From Microbacterium lushaniae (GTDB lineage: Bacteria; Actinomycetota; Actinomycetes; Actinomycetales; Microbacteriaceae): 64,000 nt of DNA. The notes under the pieces were generated by a model. The model did no database searches, had not been told where the DNA came from, and worked only from the letters and a program-made list of their open reading frames with translations. Position 1 is the first letter of the stretch. Every line of letters begins with the position of its first letter. Below, in pieces: positions 36,601 through 43,807 of the stretch. Location: assembly GCF_008727775.1 (NCBI RefSeq), contig NZ_CP044232.1, positions 1,488,001 to 1,552,000 on the forward strand. Direction: 5' to 3'. The translations under genes and the position numbers were made by a program.

Positions 36601-38364
36601 GTGCCCGCAGCGCGTCGGCGTCGGGACGGCTCGGCGACCGACGTCTACGCGATGCGCGCGCGGTACCGTCGCATCACGCGCTTCGCGGCGCGTTATCTCG
36701 TGCAGTCGTGGTGGTTCGAGCTGTTCCTCCCGCGCCTCGGGCTGGGCCGGTTCGCAGCGCGCGGGCGGGCAGCTCGCCTCCGCCGCATCGCCGAGCGCTT
36801 CCACGTGCTCGCGGTCGACCTGGGTGGCCTCATGATCAAGGTCGGCCAGTTCATGTCGTCGCGGCTGGACGTGCTGCCGCCGGAGATCACGACCGAGCTG
36901 CAGGGGCTCCAGGATGAGGTCCCGCCCGTGCCGTTCGCCGCGATCCGCACGCTGGCCGAGACCGAGCTGGGCATCCCGCTGGAGCGGGCGTTCACGTTCG
37001 TGGATCCCGACCCGCTGGCCGCGGCATCCCTCGGGCAGGCCCACCGGGCGGCGCTCGCGGAGCCGGATGTGAGCGACACCGGGCTCTCGGACGCGGTCCT
37101 GAAAGTGCAGCGCCCGGGGATCGACGCCGTCATCGACGTCGATCTTCGGGCGCTTCGCCGCGTCGCCGGCTGGCTGACCCGTGTGCGCGCGGTCGCCGAC
37201 CGCGTGGACGTGCCCGCGCTCGTGGAGGAGTTCGCCGGCACGAGCCTGGAGGAGATCGACTATCTGCACGAAGCAGCGAGTGCGGAGCGCTTCGCCGCCT
37301 CCTTCGCCGGCGACCCGCGCGTGGCCGTGCCCGAGGTCGTGTGGGAGCGGACGACGCGCCGCGTGCTGACGCTGCAGGACGTCACGGCGATCAAGATCAA
37401 CGACCTCGACGGGCTGCGGGCCGCGGGGATCGACCCCGCCGAGGTGGCCACCCGGTTCGCCGCGGTGATGTTCGACCAGCTGTTCGTGCACGGGTTCTTC
37501 CACGCCGACCCGCACCCGGGCAACATCTTCGTCACCCCGCTGCCCGCGCCCGACCCGTCGATGCCCGAGCCCGTCGGGAGCCCGAGCGGCGGCGCTGGGC
37601 GTGCGTGGCGCCTGACCTTCATCGACTTCGGCATGATGGGCGAAGTACCCGACGGCCTCCGGCGGGGCCTGCGCCGCGTGCTGATCGCGGCAGCCACCCG
37701 CAACGGCAAGGGCCTGGTCGACGGCATCCGCGACGTGGGGGTGCTGCTGCCCAGCGCCGACACCGCGGAACTCGAACGCGCGATGACCCAGCTGTTCGCC
37801 CGGTTCGGCGGCATGGGCTTCGCCGAACTGCAGGAGGTCGACCCCCGCGAGTTCCGCGCGTTCGCCGTCGAGTTCGGCGACACCGTCCGCGCGCTGCCGT
37901 TCCAGCTGCCGGAGAACTTCCTCCTCATCATCCGCGCGATGTCGCTGACTTCGGGCATGTGCAGCGCGCTGGATCCCGCGTTCAACATCTGGGATGCCGT
38001 GGAGCCCTACGCCAACCGGCTCATCCAGGAGGAGCGGGGCAACGTGGCCCGAGCCGCCATGACGGAGGCGACCGACTACGCCGGCCTCGTCGCGCGGCTT
38101 CCCCGCCGGCTCGACGAGCTCGCCACCCGCATCGAGGACGGGCGGTTGACGGCGCAGGTCCCGCGGCTGGAGCGGCGCCTGCGCGCACTGGAGCGCCTGG
38201 GCCGGCGCGTGCTCGCGGCGGTGCTCTTCGCCGCGCTCCTGATCGGCGGGGTGCTGCTGCGTCCGGATGCCGCGGTCTTCGGCTCCGTCCTCATCGTCGT
38301 GTCGGTGCTCCCGCTGCTGTACGCGGTGCTCGCGGGTTTCCTCGGCCGGCGCGGGACGGACTGA
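36601..38364 (+). CDS. ABC1/AarF/UbiB-family atypical kinase
   Basis: 587 aa. Hallmarks are 'GGLMIKVGQFMSSRLDVLPPEI' (KxGQ motif), 'LQDEVPP', Ala-rich 'AAASLGQAHRAAL', 'LKVQRPGIDAVI', 'FFHADPHPGNIF' and 'FIDFGMMGEV' (DFG). Two hydrophobic helices end the protein ('VLAAVLFAALLIGGVLL', 'VFGSVLIVVSVLPLLYAVLAGF'), anchoring it in the membrane. UbiB-like proteins support isoprenoid quinone or lipid metabolism through ATPase activity; the target here is unknown. GTG start. Confidence 0.88.
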   Translation: MPAARRRRDGSATDVYAMRARYRRITRFAARYLVQSWWFELFLPRLGLGRFAARGRAARLRRIAERFHVLAVDLGGLMIKVGQFMSSRLDVLPPEITTELQGLQDEVPPVPFAAIRTLAETELGIPLERAFTFVDPDPLAAASLGQAHRAALAEPDVSDTGLSDAVLKVQRPGIDAVIDVDLRALRRVAGWLTRVRAVADRVDVPALVEEFAGTSLEEIDYLHEAASAERFAASFAGDPRVAVPEVVWERTTRRVLTLQDVTAIKINDLDGLRAAGIDPAEVATRFAAVMFDQLFVHGFFHADPHPGNIFVTPLPAPDPSMPEPVGSPSGGAGRAWRLTFIDFGMMGEVPDGLRRGLRRVLIAAATRNGKGLVDGIRDVGVLLPSADTAELERAMTQLFARFGGMGFAELQEVDPREFRAFAVEFGDTVRALPFQLPENFLLIIRAMSLTSGMCSALDPAFNIWDAVEPYANRLIQEERGNVARAAMTEATDYAGLVARLPRRLDELATRIEDGRLTAQVPRLERRLRALERLGRRVLAAVLFAALLIGGVLLRPDAAVFGSVLIVVSVLPLLYAVLAGFLGRRGTD

Positions 38365-38369
38365 CCTGG

Positions 38370-38409
38370 AGCGAGGGAGGGGTCACCCTCAGGCGGCCCC
38401 TCCCTCGCT
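38370..38409. terminator. Strong intergenic hairpin, probable bidirectional terminator
   Basis: AGCGAGGGAGGGG (38370-38382) pairs perfectly with CCCCTCCCTCGCT (38397-38409): a 13-bp GC-rich stem with a 14-nt loop between the convergent AarF-like and secreted-protein genes. No T-run, as is common in actinobacteria. Confidence 0.75.
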
Positions 38410-38425
38410 GGACTGCGTCCGCGCG

Positions 38426-38929
38426 TCAGGTGGCGTACTCGATCACCATGGTCTTCGCTCCGCCGCCGAACGGGTCACCCGGGTCGGGGGTGCGGAAGGT
38501 GAGCTGGCCGAGCGTCGTGGACCCCGCGTACGTGGTCACGGCCGTGTTCGGCGCGAACGTGAGGTAGCCATCCGGGCACAGCGTGCCGCCGCCCTGGTTG
38601 AAGCCGATGTTGGCGGTGGAGCCCACGTCGAAGAAACCGAGGCAGTCACCGCGCGGCATGCTCTTGGGTCGGACGACGATGGAGCCCAGGGTCGCCTGCG
38701 TGGCGGACGTGCGCTGCCAGGTCGTGGTGACGGTGATCTCGAAGGTCTCGCCGTACGCGTCCACGAAGGACACGTCGTTGGTCGCCGACTGGATGGGCGC
38801 GATGTCGGCGAGGTCCACCCACGCGGTCTCGGCAGCCGATGCCGGTGCTGCTCCGGCAGCGCCGAAGCCGAGCGTGAGCGCGGATGCGGCGGCCAGGGCC
38901 GAGATCTTCTTCTTCGCCGTCTTCTTCAT
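38426..38929 (-). CDS. Secreted protein of unknown function
   Basis: 167 aa. Signal peptide: lysine-rich N-terminus MKKTAKKK, hydrophobic core 'ISALAAASALTLGFGAAGAA' and a likely 'ASA-AE' cleavage site at ~32-33. The mature domain (~135 aa) is Thr/Gly-rich with beta character and two cysteines ('RGDCLGFFDVG', 'GGTLCPDG') that could form a disulfide once exported. No family recognised. GGGGAGGA ribosome binding site. Confidence 0.75.
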   Translation of the reverse strand: MKKTAKKKISALAAASALTLGFGAAGAAPASAAETAWVDLADIAPIQSATNDVSFVDAYGETFEITVTTTWQRTSATQATLGSIVVRPKSMPRGDCLGFFDVGSTANIGFNQGGGTLCPDGYLTFAPNTAVTTYAGSTTLGQLTFRTPDPGDPFGGGAKTMVIEYAT

Positions 38930-39235
38930 GAGTCCTCCCCTTTCGTTCGGCCACACCGTCTGTGCGGCCGTCCTGATTCGGACTGGACACCGAACGTAGG
39001 GGGCTCGAGGCGGCCGCCGCGGCCGCATGAGAGTGTGCTCACGGTCGCTTCACGCGCCCTGGGAGCGCTGCCCCGGCGCAGTTCCGCGGCGCATGGCGGT
39101 ATGCGACGGCTGGAATATGTTCCCAGTTCTCATCACCGCGCGGCCATCTGCGCGAGGAGGAGGGTGGGCTGGAACCGAGCGCCGGAATGCGCTAACGGTC
39201 TCGGAGGTGGGGCGGCGCGTCAGCGCCGCACGGGC
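38930..39235. other. 306-nt intergenic region
   Basis: No gene seen. It holds the promoter region of the secreted protein, a GGCCGC-rich stretch near 39010-39030, and at its far end the hairpin at 39212-39229. Confidence 0.6.
39212..39229 (-). terminator. Probable terminator hairpin after the second transglycosylase gene
   Basis: GCGGCGC - GTCA - GCGCCGC, a perfect 7-bp stem with a tetraloop, begins 6 nt past the stop codon of the gene ending at 39236. Confidence 0.55.
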
Positions 39236-40210
39236 TCAGTACCAGCCGACCGACTGCGAGTGCGACCACGCGCCGCACGGCGAACCGTAGCGACCCGAGA
39301 TGTACCCGAGGCCCCATGCCACCTGCGTGCCGGCGTTGGTCGCCCAATCGGCGCCCGCGGAGGCCATCTTGCTGCCAGGGAGCGCCTGCGGGATGCCGTA
39401 CGCACCGCTCGAGCGGTTCTGTGCCTGGTAGTTCCAGCCGGATTCCTTCTGCCACAGCGAGACGAGGCATCCGAACTGGTCATCGCCCCAGCCGAATCCG
39501 CCCAGCATGCCGCGCGCGGTCGCCTGGGCGCCGGCGGGGCTGTTGTCGCCGCTTCCGCCACCGGTGGGCAGGGGCGCGGCGGGGCGGGGAGCGGACGCGG
39601 CGGCAGCCGGCTGCTCCGCCGCGGCGGCTGCGGCGGCTGCGGCGGCGGAAGCGGCGGCTTCCGCCTCGACGCGGGCCTTCTCGGCGGCCTCCGCCTCCGC
39701 CTTGCGCGCGAGCGCTCCGTCCAGGCTTCCGCGCAGCTGGGAGACGCGTGTGTCGACCGTGGCGGCATGCATCGTCACATCGTCGGTGACGTGGGGCAGG
39801 AGCGGAATGGGGAGGGCCTGCACGTCGGAAAGGCGCTGAGCGGCGCTTTCCAGTGCAGCGGTGTCGACGGTGGGGTCGGGCTCGCCGATGTCGACACCCG
39901 ACGCCGCGATGTCGTTCGTGACCGTGGCAGCCTCCGCCAGTGCGGTCTCGGCAGCGGTCATGGCCGCGCGTGCGTCGAGGATCTCCTGCGGCTCGGAGGG
40001 CTGGACCGACACCTGGTAGGACGCCAGGGCGAACGTCGGCGCCGACTGGGCGGTGTCCTCTCGCGGGGCGGGTGCCGTACCGGTCAGAACGGTGGCGGCG
40101 AAGACTCCCAGGGCGAGTCCGCCGGCGGCGAGGGCCGGGCGGCGGCGGGCCCGGCGGGCGGCCTGACGGAGGGTGCGGCGGGCAGAGGACGTCGACGTTG
40201 TGGAGCGCAT
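39236..40210 (-). CDS. Secreted transglycosylase-like cell-wall protein (paralogue of the gene at 34418)
   Basis: 324 aa. Arg-rich N-terminus then a hydrophobic signal ('ALAAGGLALGVFAATVLTG'); a helical region ('ARAAMTAAETALAEAATV'); a poly-Ala tract (~208-225); a Pro/Gly linker 'PLPTGGGSGDNSPAGAQ'; and the C-terminal domain 'QFGCLVSLWQKESGWNYQAQ', 'GIPQALPGSKMASAG', 'SHSQSVGWY'. The last ~85 residues are nearly the same as in the 34418 gene, including the putative catalytic Glu and a Cys pair. The central helical region aligns too, while the linkers differ. Confidence 0.82.
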   Translation of the reverse strand: MRSTTSTSSARRTLRQAARRARRRPALAAGGLALGVFAATVLTGTAPAPREDTAQSAPTFALASYQVSVQPSEPQEILDARAAMTAAETALAEAATVTNDIAASGVDIGEPDPTVDTAALESAAQRLSDVQALPIPLLPHVTDDVTMHAATVDTRVSQLRGSLDGALARKAEAEAAEKARVEAEAAASAAAAAAAAAAEQPAAAASAPRPAAPLPTGGGSGDNSPAGAQATARGMLGGFGWGDDQFGCLVSLWQKESGWNYQAQNRSSGAYGIPQALPGSKMASAGADWATNAGTQVAWGLGYISGRYGSPCGAWSHSQSVGWY

Positions 40211-40311
40211 GAGACCAGTTCCGTATGGGGGATCGCGCCGTTCGCACGGCGCCTCGCGCCCGCGTCATGCGGACACAAAACCCCCACCTTCGCACGTTCT
40301 CCCTGGACGGA

Positions 40312-40346
40312 GCCTGGGTGAGGGCGCTCGTGCGCCCCACCCAGGC
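40312..40346 (-). terminator. Long GC-rich terminator hairpin
   Basis: GCCTGGGTG (40312-40320) pairs with CACCCAGGC (40338-40346); inside, GGGCGC and GCGCCC pair around a TCGT loop, giving a 15-bp stem with a single bulged A. It follows the stop of the minus-strand gene at 40376 and precedes the next minus-strand start region. Confidence 0.7.
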
Positions 40347-40375
40347 CCGCTCCAGTGGTCCAGCTGTGCGGCGGA

Positions 40376-41680
40376 TCAGCGGTAGGCGTAGACCTCGTAC
40401 TCCGCGTCGTCGGGCATGACCTGGAAGAAGCGTCCCTCGAACGGCACGGGGGCGCCGTCGGCAGGAACCTCGGTGATGTAGTCCCAGTCGGCGCCGAGGA
40501 TGGTGCCGTCGGCGTCACGCGCGACGATGGTGATCTCGAACGCTTCGGGGACGACGTCGAACGTGGTGCGGATGGTGCCGCGCACCGCGGTGGAGTTGGC
40601 GCCGGGGGTGGCCTGGACGTCTTCGAAGACGAACTCGCCGACCTCTTCGGCGGGAACGGGCGACGCCTCGTCGACGCCCGGGAGACGCACCTCCACCGTG
40701 TCGATCTCGCGCTCCCCGACGTCGAAGAAGATTCCGCTGAGTGCGATCTCTCCGGGCAGGATCCGGGCGTAGTCGGTGCGCGACTCGATCAGGGCGCCGT
40801 CGGCGTCCAGTGCGTCGACTTCGACCGGCGCGAAATCGTAGACGTGGTCGCTGCTGGGGTTATCGAGCACCACCACGTACCACCACGCCGACGGGTCGTA
40901 TTCGTCGGGGGCGAACGCGACCTCGGTGACTTCCAGCTCCAGGGCGCCACCGGATGCGCCGGAGCCCTCCTCCGGTGCCTCGATCGGGGGTGCGGGGGAG
41001 GGCCCGGACTCCATGCCGTCCGTCATGGTGGACATGCCGAGTGAGAAGACCGTGACGATGCTCACCACGATGGCGACCAGCCCGCCGACCACCGATGTGG
41101 CCAGCGCCCCGATCGCGAAGCCCTTGCCGCCCTGCTTGCCGCTGATGAGCGCGACGAGGGAGAGGACGAGGCCGGCGAGGAGCAGTAGCCCGGAGAACCA
41201 CGCCAGGAACGGGATGGCCGCCATCACCAGCCCCACGGCGGCGGCGATGAGGGCGATGACGGCGATGGTCTTGGGGCGCGTGTCGGGTTGGCGCGGCTGC
41301 TGCAGGGGTTGCTGCGGGTATCCGGATGGCACCGGGCTCCCGGCGGGAGCGGCGTAACGCGGCGCGTTGTTCTGCGCAGCCCCGTACGGCGGGCTCGACG
41401 GCGACGACGGATGCTGCGGCGGGCCGGCGTAGTGGGGCGGCGCGTACTGAGGCGGCGCGGCGTACTGGGGCGGCGCGGCGTGCTGCGGCGGGGCGTTGTA
41501 CTGCGGCGGGGCGGCGTACTGGGCGGCGGCGTACGGAGGCACCCCCGGCGACGGGGCGGCCGGCGGCGCGGAGGAGCGCGGCGCCGTGGGCGCGGGCGGC
41601 GGGGAGGCGGCGGGATCGGGAGCGCCGCCCTCCGACGGCGCGTTCGTTCCGGATCCGGGTGTCGTCGGGTCGTCGTTCAT
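40376..41680 (-). CDS. Proline-rich membrane protein with DUF4190-like helices and extracellular domain
   Basis: 434 aa. N-terminal ~130 aa is a Pro/Ala/Tyr/Gln-rich low-complexity tail with repeated 'APPQY' units. Two or three transmembrane helices follow (~140-215: 'IAVIALIAAAVGLVMAAIPFLAW', 'GLLLLAGLVLSLVALIS', 'VVGGLVAIVVSIVTVFSLG'), then a ~210-aa acidic extracytoplasmic beta-rich domain resembling DUF4352-type lipoprotein domains. Role unknown; the design is like many actinobacterial envelope proteins. Confidence 0.75.
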   Translation of the reverse strand: MNDDPTTPGSGTNAPSEGGAPDPAASPPPAPTAPRSSAPPAAPSPGVPPYAAAQYAAPPQYNAPPQHAAPPQYAAPPQYAPPHYAGPPQHPSSPSSPPYGAAQNNAPRYAAPAGSPVPSGYPQQPLQQPRQPDTRPKTIAVIALIAAAVGLVMAAIPFLAWFSGLLLLAGLVLSLVALISGKQGGKGFAIGALATSVVGGLVAIVVSIVTVFSLGMSTMTDGMESGPSPAPPIEAPEEGSGASGGALELEVTEVAFAPDEYDPSAWWYVVVLDNPSSDHVYDFAPVEVDALDADGALIESRTDYARILPGEIALSGIFFDVGEREIDTVEVRLPGVDEASPVPAEEVGEFVFEDVQATPGANSTAVRGTIRTTFDVVPEAFEITIVARDADGTILGADWDYITEVPADGAPVPFEGRFFQVMPDDAEYEVYAYR

Positions 41681-41694
41681 CGTTCTCCAGCACA

Positions 41695-41709
41695 GCGGCG
41701 CAGCGCCGC
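41695..41709. terminator. Small GC hairpin upstream of the proline-rich protein gene
   Basis: GCGGCGC A GCGCCGC is a perfect 7-bp palindrome with a single-base centre, 14 nt upstream of the ATG at 41680. It may end transcription from the upstream minus-strand gene or lie in the 5' leader. Confidence 0.4.
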
Positions 41710-41820
41710 ATCCATCGCGGTCGGGTGTTCACGTCGGTGTGATTCCGCGTTGGGCATGAGCTTAGAAGCTGCCGCTGGCCGGGGCCAAAACGGCGCCGCA
41801 GTGCGCAGGTGAGGGCGGTG

Positions 41821-42141
41821 CTACTCGCGCGTCCCGCGGGGTGGGCGCACGCGCCATCCCACCCGATGCAGAGCCGCCGACAGGAGCGCCGCCTGTTCGT
41901 GCGCGAGAGCAAGGGATGCGTCGGAGCAGACGTCGACCGCGAGGGGAGGCGGGTCGGCGAACCGCGGGATCTGCACTTCCGCCCACGCACCGGGCGCGAG
42001 CCCGACGCGGGGGTACGCGGTGCCGGCGTGCTCGACGACTCCGTCCGACACGAACGCGATCACTTCGAGCGCGTCGAGCTTCGTGATCGGCAGGTCGACC
42101 ACGAGCGTCACGACGTACGGGCCGCCGGCGGTGTCGCGCAT
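41821..42141 (-). CDS. Hypothetical protein
   Basis: 106 aa, no signal peptide or membrane segment. A strand-rich beginning ('PYVVTLVVDLPITKLDALEVIAFVSDGVVEHAGTAYPRVGL') is followed by 'ALAHEQAALLSAALHRVGWRV'. No family recognised. It starts 6 nt after the MmcQ/YjbR gene, so co-expression is likely. Confidence 0.6.
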   Translation of the reverse strand: MRDTAGGPYVVTLVVDLPITKLDALEVIAFVSDGVVEHAGTAYPRVGLAPGAWAEVQIPRFADPPPLAVDVCSDASLALAHEQAALLSAALHRVGWRVRPPRGTRE

Positions 42142-42147
42142 TCCGGG

Positions 42148-42561
42148 TCACCGTTCCGGATGGGCCGCCAGCCACGCCGCGGCCACGCGCTTGGGCGCTT
42201 TCAGCAGCCACGAGTCGGTGAGCACCTCGCCCAGATGTGTGGCGTCGATGGCATCCAGGCGCACGAGCACGGAGGACCACCCCTCGAAATGCGGGATCGT
42301 GAAGAACACCCCCGGGAAGGTCTCCAGCAGCGCGGCCTTCTCATCCAGCCCGTCGGTGCGGACGGCGATGGCGTCGCCGTCCGGCCACGACCGGCCCTGC
42401 TCGCTCAGCTGTGTCAGATCGGCCTCGGTCGGAGTGCGCTGCCACGCGAACATCCCGTTGCGCGTGCGCCAGGTGGGGCCGAACCCGTACCCGCTGGGCG
42501 CCTCGACGGTCTCCGGGAAGGCCAGAGCGACCGCGCGCACATCCTCGAGCGTCACTGCCAT
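42148..42561 (-). CDS. MmcQ/YjbR family protein
   Basis: 137 aa. 'VTLEDVRAVALAFPETVEAP', 'FGPTWRTRNGMFAW', 'KAALLETFPGVFFTIPHFEGWSSVLVRLDAI' and 'LLTDSW'-like 'VLTDSWLLKAPKRVAAAWL' fit the MmcQ/YjbR fold, which resembles DNA-binding proteins with a conserved surface; no function is established. Start at 42561 is supported by CACACT 6 nt upstream and by homology. The frame runs on to 42591. Confidence 0.87.
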   Translation of the reverse strand: MAVTLEDVRAVALAFPETVEAPSGYGFGPTWRTRNGMFAWQRTPTEADLTQLSEQGRSWPDGDAIAVRTDGLDEKAALLETFPGVFFTIPHFEGWSSVLVRLDAIDATHLGEVLTDSWLLKAPKRVAAAWLAAHPER

Positions 42562-42567
42562 CGCACC

Positions 42568-42573
42568 AGTGTG
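42568..42573 (-). promoter_or_regulatory. Predicted -10 box (CACACT) of the MmcQ/YjbR gene
   Basis: Minus-strand CACACT, 6 nt, then the ATG at 42561. The same variant precedes dinB (16278-16283, 7-nt gap) and, as GACACT, the FUSC gene. Confidence 0.45.
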
Positions 42574-42636
42574 ACCCGGTTGCCGCCGCACGTCGAGGCC
42601 CGGTGTCGCCGGTGCCCGTGACCGGCCCGCACCGGG

Positions 42637-43785
42637 TCACCGCCCGTCGATGACCGACATGAACCCGGCGAAGGCGAAGATTCCGGGGACGGCATAGAGG
42701 AAGGCCAGCAGCGCGAACCATCCGATCGCGCCGAGGACGGGCGCGATGCCCTCGTTCGGGTCGCGGACGTCGAGGCGCCTTCCGTCGGTGCCGATGCGTG
42801 GTGTCGGCGGCGTCCATCGGACGTCGGGCTCCTCCCGCGCGGCGAGGAGGGCGGTGAGAGCCCGGGGCACCTCCTGACCGGGCACCCGCTCGTCGACGTA
42901 CTGGAACGCCTTCGCCAGGATGCGCGGCGCGACGCGGGTCAGCACCGAATCGACGGCCTCCCAGTGGGCCGGAGAGCCGAAATCCACGATGGCGGGGGAG
43001 AAGAACACGAGCGCGTCATCGACGATCTCGACGTTGTAGCCGCTCGCTTCGTCGATGAGGGCGGCCATCACGTCGGGGGTGAGGACGTAGAGGGCGTCGG
43101 CCCCGTAGGCGGTGGGGGAGTACACGTGGAACCACCGATCGAAGTCCCCTTCCAGGGACAGCCGCTGCGAGCGAGCCACGTCCACGGGCAGGTCGCTGCC
43201 CCGCCGGTTGTTCGAGGTGGCATCCAGGATCAGGTGCGGCAGCGGCGCGGGCAGAGCGACCGCGATGTAGTGCCATGTGACCGACCGTGCGCGGTGGTGG
43301 GTGAGGGTGCCGAACTCCACGCCGGGCGCGACGAAACGCGGGTACTCCCGCACGCCCCGGCTGCGGGGGGTGATGATCGAGGAGAACGTGGCTGCGGAAC
43401 TGGGGCTGGGGATGAATCCGTTGGCCAGCGCCGTGAGGTCGCGGCGCCAGTCCTTCAGGCGGGCGCGGGGCGAGGGAGGTCGCGCGGCCCACCGGTGCAG
43501 GAAGTAGGTGGCGAACAGCCACGCGGCCAGGATCGCGATGATCGCGGTGAGCCCCGCGATGTCGCCGGTGGTGGTCTCCCCGTCCTGGTACGAGTCGACG
43601 CGCACCCCGATGATCATGAAGGCGATGCACAGGTACCACAGGATGAGGCAGTGGTTGACGTGGACGAGCACCTGGCGCCTGGTGGGAACCCAGCGTGGGC
43701 GCGAGTCGCGCCGCACCGTGGCCATGGCGGCGCCGACCTCGTCCGCCGGCGCGCTCAGCCAGTGTGTATCCACTGGTTCAGTCAA
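42637..43785 (-). CDS. Membrane protein of unknown function, divergent from the helicase
   Basis: Up to 382 aa. Two transmembrane helices near the N-terminus ('CLILWYLCIAFMIIGV', 'IAGLTAIIAILAAWLFATYFL'), a ~250-aa cytosolic domain ('GVEFGTLTHHRARSVTWHYIAVALPAPLPHLILDATSNNRRGSDLP', 'FDRWFHVYSPTAYGADALYVLTPDVMAALIDEA'), and a C-terminal hydrophobic region (~345-378). The middle domain looks like a conserved actinobacterial module, but I cannot name a function. Start uncertain: TTG at 43785, GTG at 43773 or ATG at 43722. Only about 20 nt separate it from the divergent helicase start. Confidence 0.7.
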   Translation of the reverse strand: MTEPVDTHWLSAPADEVGAAMATVRRDSRPRWVPTRRQVLVHVNHCLILWYLCIAFMIIGVRVDSYQDGETTTGDIAGLTAIIAILAAWLFATYFLHRWAARPPSPRARLKDWRRDLTALANGFIPSPSSAATFSSIITPRSRGVREYPRFVAPGVEFGTLTHHRARSVTWHYIAVALPAPLPHLILDATSNNRRGSDLPVDVARSQRLSLEGDFDRWFHVYSPTAYGADALYVLTPDVMAALIDEASGYNVEIVDDALVFFSPAIVDFGSPAHWEAVDSVLTRVAPRILAKAFQYVDERVPGQEVPRALTALLAAREEPDVRWTPPTPRIGTDGRRLDVRDPNEGIAPVLGAIGWFALLAFLYAVPGIFAFAGFMSVIDGR

Positions 43786-43795
43786 ACACGACTTC

Positions 43796-43801
43796 TATGC
43801 T
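43796..43801 (+). promoter_or_regulatory. Predicted -10 box, leaderless promoter of the helicase
   Basis: TATGCT; the tandem ATGs lie 3 nt (43805) and 6 nt (43808) downstream. The usual 6-nt spacing in this window favours 43808. Confidence 0.5.
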
Positions 43802-43807
43802 GGGATG

